Shown here in pieces: positions 35,738 through 44,674 of a stretch of 64,000 nt of DNA. Origin of the DNA: Woeseiaceae bacterium (GTDB lineage: Bacteria > Pseudomonadota > Gammaproteobacteria > Steroidobacterales > Woeseiaceae); contig JAJFKR010000015.1 of NCBI GenBank assembly GCA_021773095.1, positions 124,001 to 188,000 on the forward strand. Direction: 5' to 3'. Position numbers and translations under genes: made by a program. The notes beneath the pieces were generated by a model, which saw only the letters and a list, made by a program, of their open reading frames with translations, was not told the DNA's origin and searched no databases. Position 1 is the stretch's first letter. Each line of letters opens with the position of its first letter.

Positions 35738-37599
35738 AAACTGCATCAATTCGCGTGGGATGGTTTGCTCTTTTGTTATCATCCTCGCTCTCGGCGGCCG
35801 AAGGCATCGACTGGAAGCACTGGGAACTGGACGCTTTTGAGACGGCCGAGGCACAGAACAAGATGATTCTTGTCAATGTCGGCATGGAGGGCTGTGCGGC
35901 GTGTGCGAGGATGGAAGCTCTAACCTATGCGCATGATGACGTTATAGGTCTTGTCAGCGAGCACTTCGTCGCGATCGAGGTCGATGCAGAAGCACGACCG
36001 GATATCGGCGAGCGCTATTCGGACTGGGCGTGGCCAGCGACAATTTTTCTTGCGCCGGATGCCACACAGGTGCTGGCGGTGCGCGGTAACCGGCTGCCGA
36101 GGAACTTCATCCCGATTCTCGATGACCTTATCGGCAAACATAAGGCCGACGAGCTCAAACCGGACCCACGATCCCCATTTACGACGCCACCTGAACCTGC
36201 GAAAACCGAACTGACCCGCATACGGGACCAATTACGGGCACGGCTCGATCGTTCGCTCAATCGAAAATACGGCGGCTGGGCAAGCAGCGGTATTCGGGGC
36301 GAAACCAGTGGTTCGCGCTTGCGCCATTTATATCTCCGAGCGCACCTGTATGACAACGCCGAGTTACTCGATCTTGCGTTGCTGGGTTCAGCCGGCTTTC
36401 TTATTACGATAGATCCGGTGTGGGGCGGCAGCTACAGCGCCGCATTTCCGAAAGACATGCAGGCACCGGGTAAATTCGCGGCGCTTCGGGCGATACCTGA
36501 GAAAAGAATCCGCGTGCAGGCCAACGCGATTACGGCGTTCGCGCTCGGCTATCAGCATACGAACGAGAACAGGTATGTTGAAGGGATTGAAGCGATCGAC
36601 GGATTCCTGAAGAGCTGGATGATGGCGCCCGACGGCACTTTCTATACCAATCAAAAAAGCGAGCCACCGAATTTACCGCGAGGTATGACCAGCAGTGATT
36701 ACTGGCTGCTGCCAAGTGACCGTGAACGGCGCGAACACGGAATACCACCGATCGACCATGCCGTTTATGCCGACCGCAACGGCGAAGTTATAGCCGCCTA
36801 TGTGCTCGCTTATGAAGCAACCGGCAACAGCGACTACCTCAAAACAGCGATAAAAGCCGCGACATCGATTCTTGAAAATCGTTTGCATGCAGATGGCTGG
36901 GTTATTCAGGCGCAAAGCAGCAAGGCCTCTGACCAGGATGTCCGCATGCGAACGCTCGTTACGGAAGAGAGGCCGTTCCTAAGCGCGCAGGCCTGGTTCG
37001 GTACGGCATTACTGTCACTCTACCGGGCCACAGGTCAGGACATTTGGCTGACTGCGGCTGACGGCATAGGCCGGGCAACGCTGGCAGCGCTCTATGATCG
37101 GGAACTGGGTGGCTTTTACGCGACGACGCCAGATGCCACCGCAGCGATCATCGCGCCGCGAAAACCTCTGGAAGCAAACGGCACCGCGGCCGGTTTCTAC
37201 TACGATCTTGCGATTTACACGAAAGATGAAGACTATGAAACCATCGCGGCAAGTACCGTTCGGTCGGTGGCCGAACCCGACTACATCCGCAACGAAGGCA
37301 AGATTACCGGTGAGTTCGCGATAGCGCTGGAGAAACTGACGACCGCCTACGTCGAGTTCTCAATCGTTGGGGACACAACGCACAAGAATGCTGCTGCCTT
37401 GTTCGATGCCGGCCGCGAAGTTTTCGAGCCAAGGAAGCTGTTGCATTACGAGGCAGCGGGCCGCTACCCGGACCGCGGCAAACCGGCCATGTACATCTGC
37501 AATCCGGATATGTGCTCAATGCCGATTGAAGATCCAGCGGAAGTCGCGAGCCAGGCAGCCTTTTTTCACGGCCCTGCCAGCACGATATTGGCGGACTGA
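35734..37599 (+). CDS. Exported thioredoxin-domain/DUF255 protein with alpha-toroid domain
   Basis: A 621-residue protein starting with a signal peptide (MKTASIRVGWFALLLSSSLS, cut near SAAEG). An N-terminal thioredoxin-like domain with Cys54-Ala-Ala-Cys57 (NVGMEGCAACARM) and a long helical C-terminal part (about 150-600: RATGQDIWLT, RKPLEANGTAAGF) of glycosidase-like toroid shape form the DUF255/YyaL/SPATA20-like family. Function is not known; periplasmic redox or glycan-related roles have been suggested. Start overlaps the waaA stop (ATGA), so it is in the Kdo operon. Confidence 0.82.
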   Translation: MKTASIRVGWFALLLSSSLSAAEGIDWKHWELDAFETAEAQNKMILVNVGMEGCAACARMEALTYAHDDVIGLVSEHFVAIEVDAEARPDIGERYSDWAWPATIFLAPDATQVLAVRGNRLPRNFIPILDDLIGKHKADELKPDPRSPFTTPPEPAKTELTRIRDQLRARLDRSLNRKYGGWASSGIRGETSGSRLRHLYLRAHLYDNAELLDLALLGSAGFLITIDPVWGGSYSAAFPKDMQAPGKFAALRAIPEKRIRVQANAITAFALGYQHTNENRYVEGIEAIDGFLKSWMMAPDGTFYTNQKSEPPNLPRGMTSSDYWLLPSDRERREHGIPPIDHAVYADRNGEVIAAYVLAYEATGNSDYLKTAIKAATSILENRLHADGWVIQAQSSKASDQDVRMRTLVTEERPFLSAQAWFGTALLSLYRATGQDIWLTAADGIGRATLAALYDRELGGFYATTPDATAAIIAPRKPLEANGTAAGFYYDLAIYTKDEDYETIAASTVRSVAEPDYIRNEGKITGEFAIALEKLTTAYVEFSIVGDTTHKNAAALFDAGREVFEPRKLLHYEAAGRYPDRGKPAMYICNPDMCSMPIEDPAEVASQAAFFHGPASTILAD

Positions 37600-37622
37600 C
37601 GCAAGACGACCGCTTGAAATGC

Positions 37623-39095
37623 TTAACTCGGCTTGATATTTGCGTTCAGCCTGAACAAATTGCCCGGGTCGTACTGATTCTTGAGCTCCACGAGCCGCGG
37701 GTAGTTCGGGCCGAAGTTTCCCCAGGTTTTTTGCTCGGATTCCTCGTTGAGATTGTTGTAAAAACCTGCCATGTACGGCTCCATCTCTTTGTAATACTCA
37801 CGGACCGCAGCGATTTTGGTTTCGTTCTGAGCCGGATCGTCGCCGATATACATGACGCCGAAATTGAATGCCGCGCCACGATGTGTGAACGCGGTCGCGT
37901 CGGCAGCCACCGTCGCTGTAACACCCCCCATGTGCTGAAACCACGACCTTACTGCGCCACGGTTTGCGTACTCGACGATGACGTCAATAGCACCCGGGGT
38001 AAGCTCATTGAGAAAACCAGACTTCAGGTAATACTGTTTGCCGTGGCCAAGAAATCCGTCAGCGCCGGTCTGTATGTCGTGATAGGCAATGGGTGCCAAC
38101 GTGCCACTCTTGAGGCCAGGAAACGCCAGCATCGGCGCGAGCGCTTTCTCGCCGGCAGCATGATCGCCACACCAGGTCACGCCGACGATCGCCAGAGTCT
38201 CACCGTCTTCGCCCGCGCCCGGAGCCATCTGCGGTTCGATGTTCGCCTCAATGGGTAGCCTGTCGGCCAGCTCGGCAAAAAACTCGAAAAAGTCTTTGTC
38301 GACCGCATAAGTCAGGCTGCCGCCGTATACCACCGGATTGAAGGGATGCAGCCGGTAAACAAACTCCGTGGCAACGCCGAAATTACCGCCGCCGCCGCGT
38401 AAGCCCCAAAACAAATCGCTGTTCTCTTCTTCGCTGGCGCGAAGGACATCACCGCTGGCCGTTACAACAGTCGCAGCGAGCAGGTTGTCGACAGCGAGAC
38501 CCATTTTGCGGTCGGTACGGCCAACGCCACCGCCCAATGTGAATCCACCGCTACCGGTATGAGAAACAATACCGGTCGTGGTCATTAAATTGTGCGCCGT
38601 TGACGCAACATCCAGATGGCCCAGCAGCGAGCCACCATCGGCGCGCATGCTCATCGCCTCAGGATCGACGTCAACCGAATGCATTTGCGAGAGGTCGATC
38701 ATCATGCCGCCGTCCGATGTTGACTTGCCCGGGAAGCTGTGGCCACCGCACTTTACGGACAGCAGCAGATTGCGCTCGCGGCCGAAATTGACGGCGTTAA
38801 CGACGTCGCCCGTCGACACGCATTGCACGACCATCGCGGGCCGCTTGCTGTCGAACATGCCATTCCAGATTTTTTTCGCCGCAGCGTAGCCATCGTCAGC
38901 TTGCAGGAACACCCGACCCTCAAGACTCCCGGCTAATTCGGATACCGCGGCGGACTCGATTGAAAGCTCCTCGCCCGTGCTCGAAACAGCGGAGATCAGA
39001 CTACCGAAGTCGGTTTTCGACTCGGAACCACAACCGGGTAGTACAGTGGCAACAGCCGCTGCCAGCGTTGCATTGCAGAATGTACGTCTAAGCAT
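37623..39095 (-). CDS. Exported FAD-binding oxidoreductase (PCMH + BBE type)
   Basis: A 490-residue berberine-bridge-type flavoenzyme. MLRRTFCNATLAAAVATVLPGC resembles a Tat signal (RRTFCN) ending in a lipobox (LPGC), so a Tat lipoprotein is likely. The FAD-binding PCMH domain has VKCGGHSFPGKSTSDGG (His of the 8-alpha-histidyl link) and SGGFTLGGGVG; the cysteine of bicovalent members is not visible. The C-terminal BBE segment NYPRLVELKNQYDPGNLFR is clear. Substrate unknown (oligosaccharide or alcohol type). Divergent from an HxlR regulator. Confidence 0.88.
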   Translation of the reverse strand: MLRRTFCNATLAAAVATVLPGCGSESKTDFGSLISAVSSTGEELSIESAAVSELAGSLEGRVFLQADDGYAAAKKIWNGMFDSKRPAMVVQCVSTGDVVNAVNFGRERNLLLSVKCGGHSFPGKSTSDGGMMIDLSQMHSVDVDPEAMSMRADGGSLLGHLDVASTAHNLMTTTGIVSHTGSGGFTLGGGVGRTDRKMGLAVDNLLAATVVTASGDVLRASEEENSDLFWGLRGGGGNFGVATEFVYRLHPFNPVVYGGSLTYAVDKDFFEFFAELADRLPIEANIEPQMAPGAGEDGETLAIVGVTWCGDHAAGEKALAPMLAFPGLKSGTLAPIAYHDIQTGADGFLGHGKQYYLKSGFLNELTPGAIDVIVEYANRGAVRSWFQHMGGVTATVAADATAFTHRGAAFNFGVMYIGDDPAQNETKIAAVREYYKEMEPYMAGFYNNLNEESEQKTWGNFGPNYPRLVELKNQYDPGNLFRLNANIKPS

Positions 39096-39158
39096 GATGT
39101 ATCTCCCATATGGTTCTTGAGATACTCATATCGCAAGGGACAAAAATCTACTAGTATT

Positions 39159-39187
39159 TTCGAAGTTGAATCTCAATAATCTTCGAA
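39159..39187. promoter_or_regulatory. Inverted repeat between FAD oxidoreductase and HxlR gene (possible operator)
   Basis: TTCGAAG (39159-39165) and CTTCGAA (39181-39187) form an inverted repeat with 15 bases between, in the 105-base gap separating two divergent genes. HxlR proteins bind such dyads near their own promoter. No experimental or strong statistical support. Confidence 0.35.
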
Positions 39188-39200
39188 CGAGTATCGACCA

Positions 39201-39929
39201 ATGAAAAGTACCTACGGACAGTATTGCCCGGTGTCCCTTGCCAGTGAGGTGTTGGGGGAACGGTGGACTATTCTTATCATTTTTGCCTTGTCCGAAGGAA
39301 GCAGTCGATTCAACCGCTTGCAACGTGCGCTGCCACGAATCTCAGCCTCAACACTCGCGCAGCGCCTTCGATCTTTGGAAGAGTCACGAGTTATCAGCAA
39401 GCAAAAGAGTGTTGACGGTGGCGCCATCGAGTATCAACTCACTGATGCGGGTGAAGATCTCGTTCCGATAGTCAAACAGATGGGCCAGTGGGGACAGCGC
39501 TGGGCGCGCGACCTTGAAGTGGAGGACCTCGATCCACGACATTTGATCTGGAGCGTGCATTTGCGTTTGGATCTTGACGAAATGCCGTCCGGCAGGACAA
39601 CGATCCAATTCGAGTTCACGGACTTGCGGAAAGTCGATCGGTTCTACTGGATCGTAGTTAACAAGCGCAAGGTCGATGTATGTCTAAAACACCCGGGGCA
39701 CGAACCGGATGTTTGCGTGGCATCCGAGATACTTCGTTTTATCGAAGCGTGGCGAGGATTTCGGTCCCTGGAAAATGAGGTGAAGTCCGGTCGAATCAAG
39801 GTTACAGGCGCACCTGAAATGCGGCATGCATTTACGAGCTGGTTGTTACTAAGCGCCGTCGCACACGTTGGTCGGCAACGGCAAGGACGCGAACGCACAC
39901 TGCAACGTCGAAATAAAAAGAGCTATTGA
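39201..39929 (+). CDS. HxlR-family transcriptional regulator
   Basis: A 242-residue regulator. Residues about 5-105 form the HxlR/MarR-type winged helix: YCPVSLASEVLGERWTILII, FNRLQRALPRISASTLAQRL and SVDGGAIEYQLTDAGEDLVP. The C-terminal 130 residues are an extension not common in short HxlR proteins (about 110 residues) and may bind a ligand; it resembles an SCP2/sterol carrier-like tail. Divergent arrangement suggests that it controls the exported FAD oxidoreductase and itself. Confidence 0.87.
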   Translation: MKSTYGQYCPVSLASEVLGERWTILIIFALSEGSSRFNRLQRALPRISASTLAQRLRSLEESRVISKQKSVDGGAIEYQLTDAGEDLVPIVKQMGQWGQRWARDLEVEDLDPRHLIWSVHLRLDLDEMPSGRTTIQFEFTDLRKVDRFYWIVVNKRKVDVCLKHPGHEPDVCVASEILRFIEAWRGFRSLENEVKSGRIKVTGAPEMRHAFTSWLLLSAVAHVGRQRQGRERTLQRRNKKSY

Positions 39930-40265
39930 GAGGCCTGATTATCCGCATCGACGTGATTCAGGCACAGATCGGCCTCAACAGCAATTATCCTTCCTGCGGC
40001 CGGTCTGGTGATCTAAGCTAAGATGTCGGCCATCAACCCAATACAATCAGTCTTTGTAATCTCGGCGCTAAGCAATTTTTGTGATGGCGGAGAGGGTGGC
40101 AAGAATCACCTTTCCGAGAAAATCCAAGGAAGTCCAAAACTCTTTTAGTATCTTGCACTTAGGGAACTTCCTGCGCTAGGGTGGTGCCAAGAAATCCAGC
40201 CAAAGCCGGGCTTTAATCGTGGGCCCGATTGTAGGCTGTCCAATTTCAAGTGCAAGGAGTTGAGT
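39930..40265. other. Gene-free stretch at the left island border
   Basis: No convincing ORF is seen. It contains the attL-like core (40084-40099). Between the core and the integrase there is a 9-base inverted repeat, CTTGCACTT (40152-40160) and AAGTGCAAG (40248-40256), which might be integrase arm sites or an operator of the integrase promoter. The integrase ribosome site AAGGAG is at 40254-40259. Confidence 0.5.
40084..40099. other. attL-like core (direct repeat)
   Basis: The 16 bases ATGGCGGAGAGGGTGG are identical to the tRNA-Ser 3' end at 43988-44003. The flanking base differs on both sides, so the identity block is exactly 16 bases. Confidence 0.8.
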
Positions 40266-41513
40266 GTGGCGGAGAGAATCACCGCTTTGTTTGTCAAACA
40301 CGCCAGGCGTCCGGGCAAGTATCCCGATGGTGGCAATCTGTATTTGCAAGTCAGAAAGTCAACGCGACGTATTGAGACCGACAGGGTCACCAAGTCGTGG
40401 CTGTTTCGCTACTCCCGTTTCGGCAAGGATACCTGGTTGGGGCTTGGCCCCTATCCCGATGTGACCCTGACTGACGCTCGTGACCTGGCCACACGCGAGC
40501 GCAAGAAGATGCGCCTGGGCATCGACCCCCTGACCGACAAACGCGCCCGGCGGATCGCCGCACGTACGGCACACGAGAACATGCTGACCTTCGCCGAGTG
40601 TGCAGAGCTTTACATCGAGTCCCAGGCCCCAGGCTGGAGTAACCCCAAGCACATCGAGCAATGGCGCAGCACCCTCAAGAACCTCGCTGGGCCGATCATC
40701 GGGCACCTACCCGTTGATCAGATCGACACGGCGCTCATCATGCGATGTGTCGAACCGATCTGGGCCACGAAGACGGAGACGGCAAGCCGTCTGCGAGGAC
40801 GCATTGAATCGGTTCTGGACTGGTCGGCCGTCCGTGGCTACCGCACGGGCGATAACCCGGCTCGCTGGCGTGGCCATCTCGACAAGTTGTTGCCACGACC
40901 GAGCCAGGTTGCTCGGGTCAAGCATCACGCTGCTCTACCTTACACTGAGGTCGGCGCATTCATGCGACAACTGCGTGAAGATACAGGTGTCGCAGCAAGA
41001 GCACTCGAGCTGCTAATTTTAACGGCAGCTCGCACGAATGAAGCGATCAAAGCAGAGTGGTCGGAGATCGACCTGGATCGCAAAATCTGGGTCGTTCCGG
41101 CCGAGCGCATGAAGTCTAAGCGTAGCCACCGGGTACCATTGTCAGCGGATGCTGTTGCCGTGCTCACGGCGGTAAAGGGACGCAACAAGATTTACGTATT
41201 TCCCGGCCATAAGCGAAACAGTCACCTTTCCAACGTGGCGATGCTGCAGGTCTTGAGGCGACTGGAGCGAACTGGAATTACCGTTCACGGATTCCGATCC
41301 ACGTTTCGGGACTGGTGCGCCGAGTCGACGAATTACCCTGCTGAGGTTGCCGAGATGGCACTGGCGCACACTCTCCGAGATAAAACAGAGGCGGCTTACA
41401 GACGTGGTGATTTGTTCGAAAAACGCGCCCGACTCATGACGGACTGGGCCCGTTATTGCAGCAAGCCGAAGGTACCGGCCGCCGTGATTTCAATAAGACA
41501 AAGCAGCGGATAA
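40266..41513 (+). CDS. int: P4-type tyrosine integrase
   Basis: A 415-residue site-specific recombinase from GTG 40266, with AAGGAG six bases before it (an upstream TTG at 40260 is the other start). The N-terminal arm-binding domain (DUF4102: GKYPDGGNLYLQVRKS, WLGLGPYPDVTLTDARDLA), the core-binding SAM-like domain and the catalytic domain are all present: Arg in TAARTNEAIKAEW, HGFRSTFRDW (His-x-x-Arg), LAHTLRDKTEAAYRRGDL (His and Tyr nucleophile). Such integrases target tRNA 3' ends, fitting the tRNA-Ser island. Confidence 0.95.
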   Translation: MAERITALFVKHARRPGKYPDGGNLYLQVRKSTRRIETDRVTKSWLFRYSRFGKDTWLGLGPYPDVTLTDARDLATRERKKMRLGIDPLTDKRARRIAARTAHENMLTFAECAELYIESQAPGWSNPKHIEQWRSTLKNLAGPIIGHLPVDQIDTALIMRCVEPIWATKTETASRLRGRIESVLDWSAVRGYRTGDNPARWRGHLDKLLPRPSQVARVKHHAALPYTEVGAFMRQLREDTGVAARALELLILTAARTNEAIKAEWSEIDLDRKIWVVPAERMKSKRSHRVPLSADAVAVLTAVKGRNKIYVFPGHKRNSHLSNVAMLQVLRRLERTGITVHGFRSTFRDWCAESTNYPAEVAEMALAHTLRDKTEAAYRRGDLFEKRARLMTDWARYCSKPKVPAAVISIRQSSG

Positions 41514-41540
41514 AGGATCGCTCTAGGCTCTTCGAAGATT

Positions 41541-41828
41541 CTACGTTTCTACTGGAAATTCCGGTAATTCGTATTTTTCCATGAAGTTTTTCTCCATGTA
41601 TCTAATCTTGTCTGTGATTTCTCTTAGGTCTGTAACCAACGCATCCAGGAAATGTCGAGCTTCGCGCTGATACTCGAAAATCCTGACTTCATTTTCTTCG
41701 TATTTGAACGAGTAGCAGTACTTGGATGGGGGTAGGCCCATACGAGAGCCATGATGCCGTTCAATTTCGAAAGGACCGTAATGGAGGTGGCTCTGAGTTC
41801 CCGCCATTTTTATCTTGAAGCTTGACAT
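41541..41828 (-). CDS. Hypothetical protein in the island
   Basis: A 95-residue protein from ATG 41828 (MSSFKIKMAG); the frame is open five codons further up. No family recognised. Mixed beta/helical composition with FEIERHHGSRM and a charged C-terminal helix (VTDLREITDKIRYMEKNFME). Convergent with the integrase (28 bases between). Higher A/T content than the core genes suggests recent acquisition. Confidence 0.55.
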   Translation of the reverse strand: MSSFKIKMAGTQSHLHYGPFEIERHHGSRMGLPPSKYCYSFKYEENEVRIFEYQREARHFLDALVTDLREITDKIRYMEKNFMEKYELPEFPVET

Positions 41829-41939
41829 GATCTCTCCATGCATTCAGATCGACGAAAATTGATCGACCCAATTCGCATGCTCCTTCGTATTGAACACTAG
41901 CTTATTTGATTAGCATAGGGTTTCGGATTCTGCTTCAGC

Positions 41940-42389
41940 CTAATTGATACCCAGTGCTTGACGCAAAGTTAGAGCGAGATCTGTTGACAGTTCGCTAACA
42001 TTTTTTCCCCACATCAGCTTGCCTTTTGTCGGTGTACGTAAAGAAATCTCATTGACTTGGAGAGTGCAGCTATCGATCGTCTCAAGTATTTCGTCAGGAT
42101 TGTTGTCGAGATATGGCTTGACTCCTCGACCTTCTTTCTTGAACGCTGCCAACTTCTCGCCCGGTACCTTCTCATCCTCATAATAGATCGAAAATAGTAG
42201 TGCTGTCGTTCTGCTTTGTTGCATAATCATCATCTTCGCAGCTCCCTCGTTGTCTTGAACGAGGAACCAATTCGCACCATATGCGAACACGGAAATACAA
42301 GCCGCTAGGTTTTTTGAGTCAGGATCGAGTTGCGACTGCGCGAGTGCGTCAGATGATAAGATGAATAACAAGGAAACCAAGACTCTCAT
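41940..42389 (-). CDS. Hypothetical secreted protein in the island
   Basis: A 149-residue protein with a signal peptide (MRVLVSLLFILSSDALAQ, cut after ALA). The mature part has two cysteines (ACISVF and DSCTLQV) that may form a disulphide. No family recognised. A/T-rich codons. Confidence 0.65.
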   Translation of the reverse strand: MRVLVSLLFILSSDALAQSQLDPDSKNLAACISVFAYGANWFLVQDNEGAAKMMIMQQSRTTALLFSIYYEDEKVPGEKLAAFKKEGRGVKPYLDNNPDEILETIDSCTLQVNEISLRTPTKGKLMWGKNVSELSTDLALTLRQALGIN

Positions 42390-42546
42390 GAATATGCCGC
42401 TAGCCCGTATGTTTGTCTGGAGTGATTTCGCAGGGAATTGCCCTTTTGTTACGTTGAACTAGAATTTATCACAAGTGGCCAAAAATAGACGGGGAACCCT
42501 AAGTTGCTCGGCAATGACAGGCCTTAGACTCCTGGGGAAAGGTGAA

Positions 42547-43020
42547 ATGTGGAGGTTTATAGCTACACTTCTTGTGTGTCTTGCACCAAGCATCGCTATC
42601 GCTGATTTGTTCGGAGGACCAAGCAATTATGAGGCCTGCGTTGCTGAGCGTATGCAAGGCCTTGAACTGAAGTTATTCGACACCGTTAGACGGTCTTGCG
42701 AGCGGGAATTTGAAGTTAAATTAGTTCCTCGGGACAAGAGACTTGTTGATGTAGGTTGGACAAATACGACTGAAACAAGCGTCGAAGTTAACATACAAAA
42801 AAACGATAGCGACTTTCTGGTCACAAAGGTTGTCTTGGCATTTTCGAAAAAGTCCTGTGAGGAATCGGAAGGGAGCGATTACGAAATCACTCGAGAAGTA
42901 GATTTTACGCATTGGATGCCAGGAAGTGACCCGAAAACTGATGCAGCGATCAAGTTTGTCGACGCATCAACAGTGCGCTGCTTTATCACGAAAGACGTTT
43001 ATGGGAAACGATATAAGTGA
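42547..43020 (+). CDS. Hypothetical secreted protein in the island
   Basis: A 157-residue protein. ATG 42547 with an AAAGG site eight bases before it is chosen; it gives a signal peptide (MWRFIATLLVCLAPSIAIAD). Four cysteines (EACVAE, RRSCERE, KKSCEES, VRCFITK) suggest disulphides in the periplasm. No family recognised. It diverges from the preceding secreted protein gene and may pair with it. Confidence 0.65.
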   Translation: MWRFIATLLVCLAPSIAIADLFGGPSNYEACVAERMQGLELKLFDTVRRSCEREFEVKLVPRDKRLVDVGWTNTTETSVEVNIQKNDSDFLVTKVVLAFSKKSCEESEGSDYEITREVDFTHWMPGSDPKTDAAIKFVDASTVRCFITKDVYGKRYK

Positions 43021-43200
43021 GGGTCTTGTGCCGAGGCGCGGTAGACCTCCTCTCCGGCCTCACGGACAGCGGTCTTGATGCGCATTCTGAATGATCGGAG
43101 TTTGCCGCGCAGACCGCGGCGGACTTCTTCGGACAACGATTGCATCAAAGAAGTGATTGGTAGGACGAAGGCTGCTAAGTTGAGCAAGCTGATCCGAAGC

Positions 43201-43233
43201 GCCCTCGTCACCAGTTGCACTGGTGACGAGGGC
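43201..43233. repeat. Perfect 15-bp palindrome with 3-base loop
   Basis: Arms GCCCTCGTCACCAGT (43201-43215) and its exact complement (43219-43233) with loop TGC. No run of T follows on either side, so it is not an ordinary terminator. Possibly a structured RNA, a recombination or replication element. Confidence 0.8.
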
Positions 43234-43872
43234 CGCAACGCCAGGTACCACGTTGCTCCTGGATTGATTTTTCGGGTTACGCTGGGGTTATCTATTATTG
43301 ATAACGTGGTTGTTTGATCGAATTTAGACGCGGCCACTGCGTATAAAGTGGCAACAGGGCGCTTCAGGACTCCATTTAAAGCGCCGCGATCAATGATCGT
43401 GAGTCCATCTTGAACGACGCCGTATTTTCTTACGGCCGTGCCAGGCTCTTAATCAGAACTGGCTTTCAACGCATGCGGTATTGGGTTTGGCAGGCGATGC
43501 TTGTCTTGATCCGGTGTTCCGCATTTTCAACCAAGCAGAACAATTGCTCTGCATTAAATAAAAAAGGAGGTATTCAAAAACAATAATTAACGTAGGCCCT
43601 TGAGGCCATGTTGGAATATTGTTCGGGCGCTTTCCACCAGGAATTCCCGACATGCCTGCGATCAGGCAGGTTCAGAGCGGGGCTGGTGTCCCACGACCAT
43701 TACCACTTCGGTGGGCCTTTGCAGGTCAGACTGCAGGCGGTCAGAATCACTTACCAACTGTGAGCAACACCATTAACTCTGAGCCAACCAACATCGACGG
43801 ACAGACCATGAAAAGCTGGGTGGGAGTTGCGAGAGTTTGCGCGCCCGATGGTCTAGTGCTACATCACGCATT

Positions 43873-43904
43873 GGGGGCAATATCAGCATGCCCCCATTCT
43901 TTTC
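43873..43904 (+). terminator. Intrinsic terminator-like hairpin
   Basis: GGGGGCA (43873-43879) pairs with TGCCCCC (43889-43895), followed by ATTCTTTT. It is about 850 bases after the last plausible gene of the island, so it may end an unrecognised transcript. Confidence 0.5.
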
Positions 43905-43987
43905 GCTCACAGTCTGTAGGTTGAACCGTGGGCCGGGGTGAAGGGTCCTATTATAACTCGTTAACTTTCAACGGGTTATATCAATAT

Positions 43988-44079
<92 letters not shown>

Positions 44080-44096
44080 AAAAGTCGTGACGCGGG

Positions 44097-44125
44097 ATAT
44101 TGAGAAGCATTAGGGCAATTGTCAA
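44097..44125 (-). promoter_or_regulatory. Promoter of tRNA-Ser
   Basis: Read on the minus strand: TTGACA (44125-44120), 17-base spacer, CAATAT (44102-44097), then a GC-rich discriminator CCCGCG typical of stringently controlled stable-RNA promoters. The -35 is perfect; the -10 matches three of six bases. Confidence 0.65.
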
Positions 44126-44208
44126 GCCGGGCCGGAATTTCGAGACCCGACAATGGAACTATTTTGGTGCCGCCGTCGTGTAGTTAGGGACTGCTCGCGG
44201 AGACCGGG

Positions 44209-44565
44209 ATGAATGCGATTGCGCGTAAGCCTGACAAGAATGTTGACTCGATATCCGGGATGTCGGCAGCCTTTTCCTTTACAAAAGACGATTCACTGGC
44301 ATCGCTGATGCTCAATCATGGCATCAAAGTAAGAGACTTTATTCTGCTGTCATTTCTTTCTGACCAGGGGCCAATGAGTATTCTTGGCCTGGCGCGCGTG
44401 GCGGGGCTGGAACCGGAAGTTGCATCAAGGTGCTCAAAGCGCCTGTCCGCTGCAAGTTTGCTCGTCCGCGACCCGGCAGAAAACGGGGACGAACTGGAGT
44501 CGGTCGCAAGACTCACGTGGCGGGGCGAAGACATAGCTGGCCGAATTAACGAGCAGCTGGAGTAA
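44209..44565 (+). CDS. MarR-like winged-helix protein
   Basis: A 118-residue protein. VRDFILLSFLSDQGPMSILG, LARVAGLEPEVASRCSKRLS and VARLTWRGEDIAGRI give the helix-turn-helix and wing of MarR-type regulators, though shorter than typical MarR (about 140). It starts just beyond the tRNA-Ser promoter, in opposite direction. Target unknown. Confidence 0.7.
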   Translation: MNAIARKPDKNVDSISGMSAAFSFTKDDSLASLMLNHGIKVRDFILLSFLSDQGPMSILGLARVAGLEPEVASRCSKRLSAASLLVRDPAENGDELESVARLTWRGEDIAGRINEQLE

Positions 44566-44618
44566 GACTTGCGGCAGTACGTCGGCAGCTCGATCGAGAC
44601 GCTGAATCGCTTGTCAAG

Positions 44619-44648
44619 TTCACAAAGTGCCTCCCTTGATGCCATAAT
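44619..44648 (+). promoter_or_regulatory. Candidate promoter of mltF
   Basis: TTCACA (44619-44624), 18-base spacer, CATAAT (44643-44648), 26 bases before the TTG start of mltF. Only the -10 is a good match. Confidence 0.35.
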
Positions 44649-44674
44649 CGGGCCGTCGGAACGGAGATCCGCCA

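Larger units (their letters stand above)
43021..43987. other. Gene-poor right part of the island
   Basis: About 970 bases without a convincing gene; the ORFs present lack family features, signals or codon pattern. It holds a perfect 33-base palindrome (43201-43233), an intrinsic terminator-like hairpin (43873-43904) and the attR core at its end. Confidence 0.6.

Noticed and set aside
42999-43337. Minus-strand ORF of 112 codons in the island
   Set aside because: Spans the perfect palindrome and has no family resemblance; probably non-coding.
43619-43924. ORF of 101 codons in the island
   Set aside because: No signal, family or codon bias; overlaps the terminator-like hairpin.
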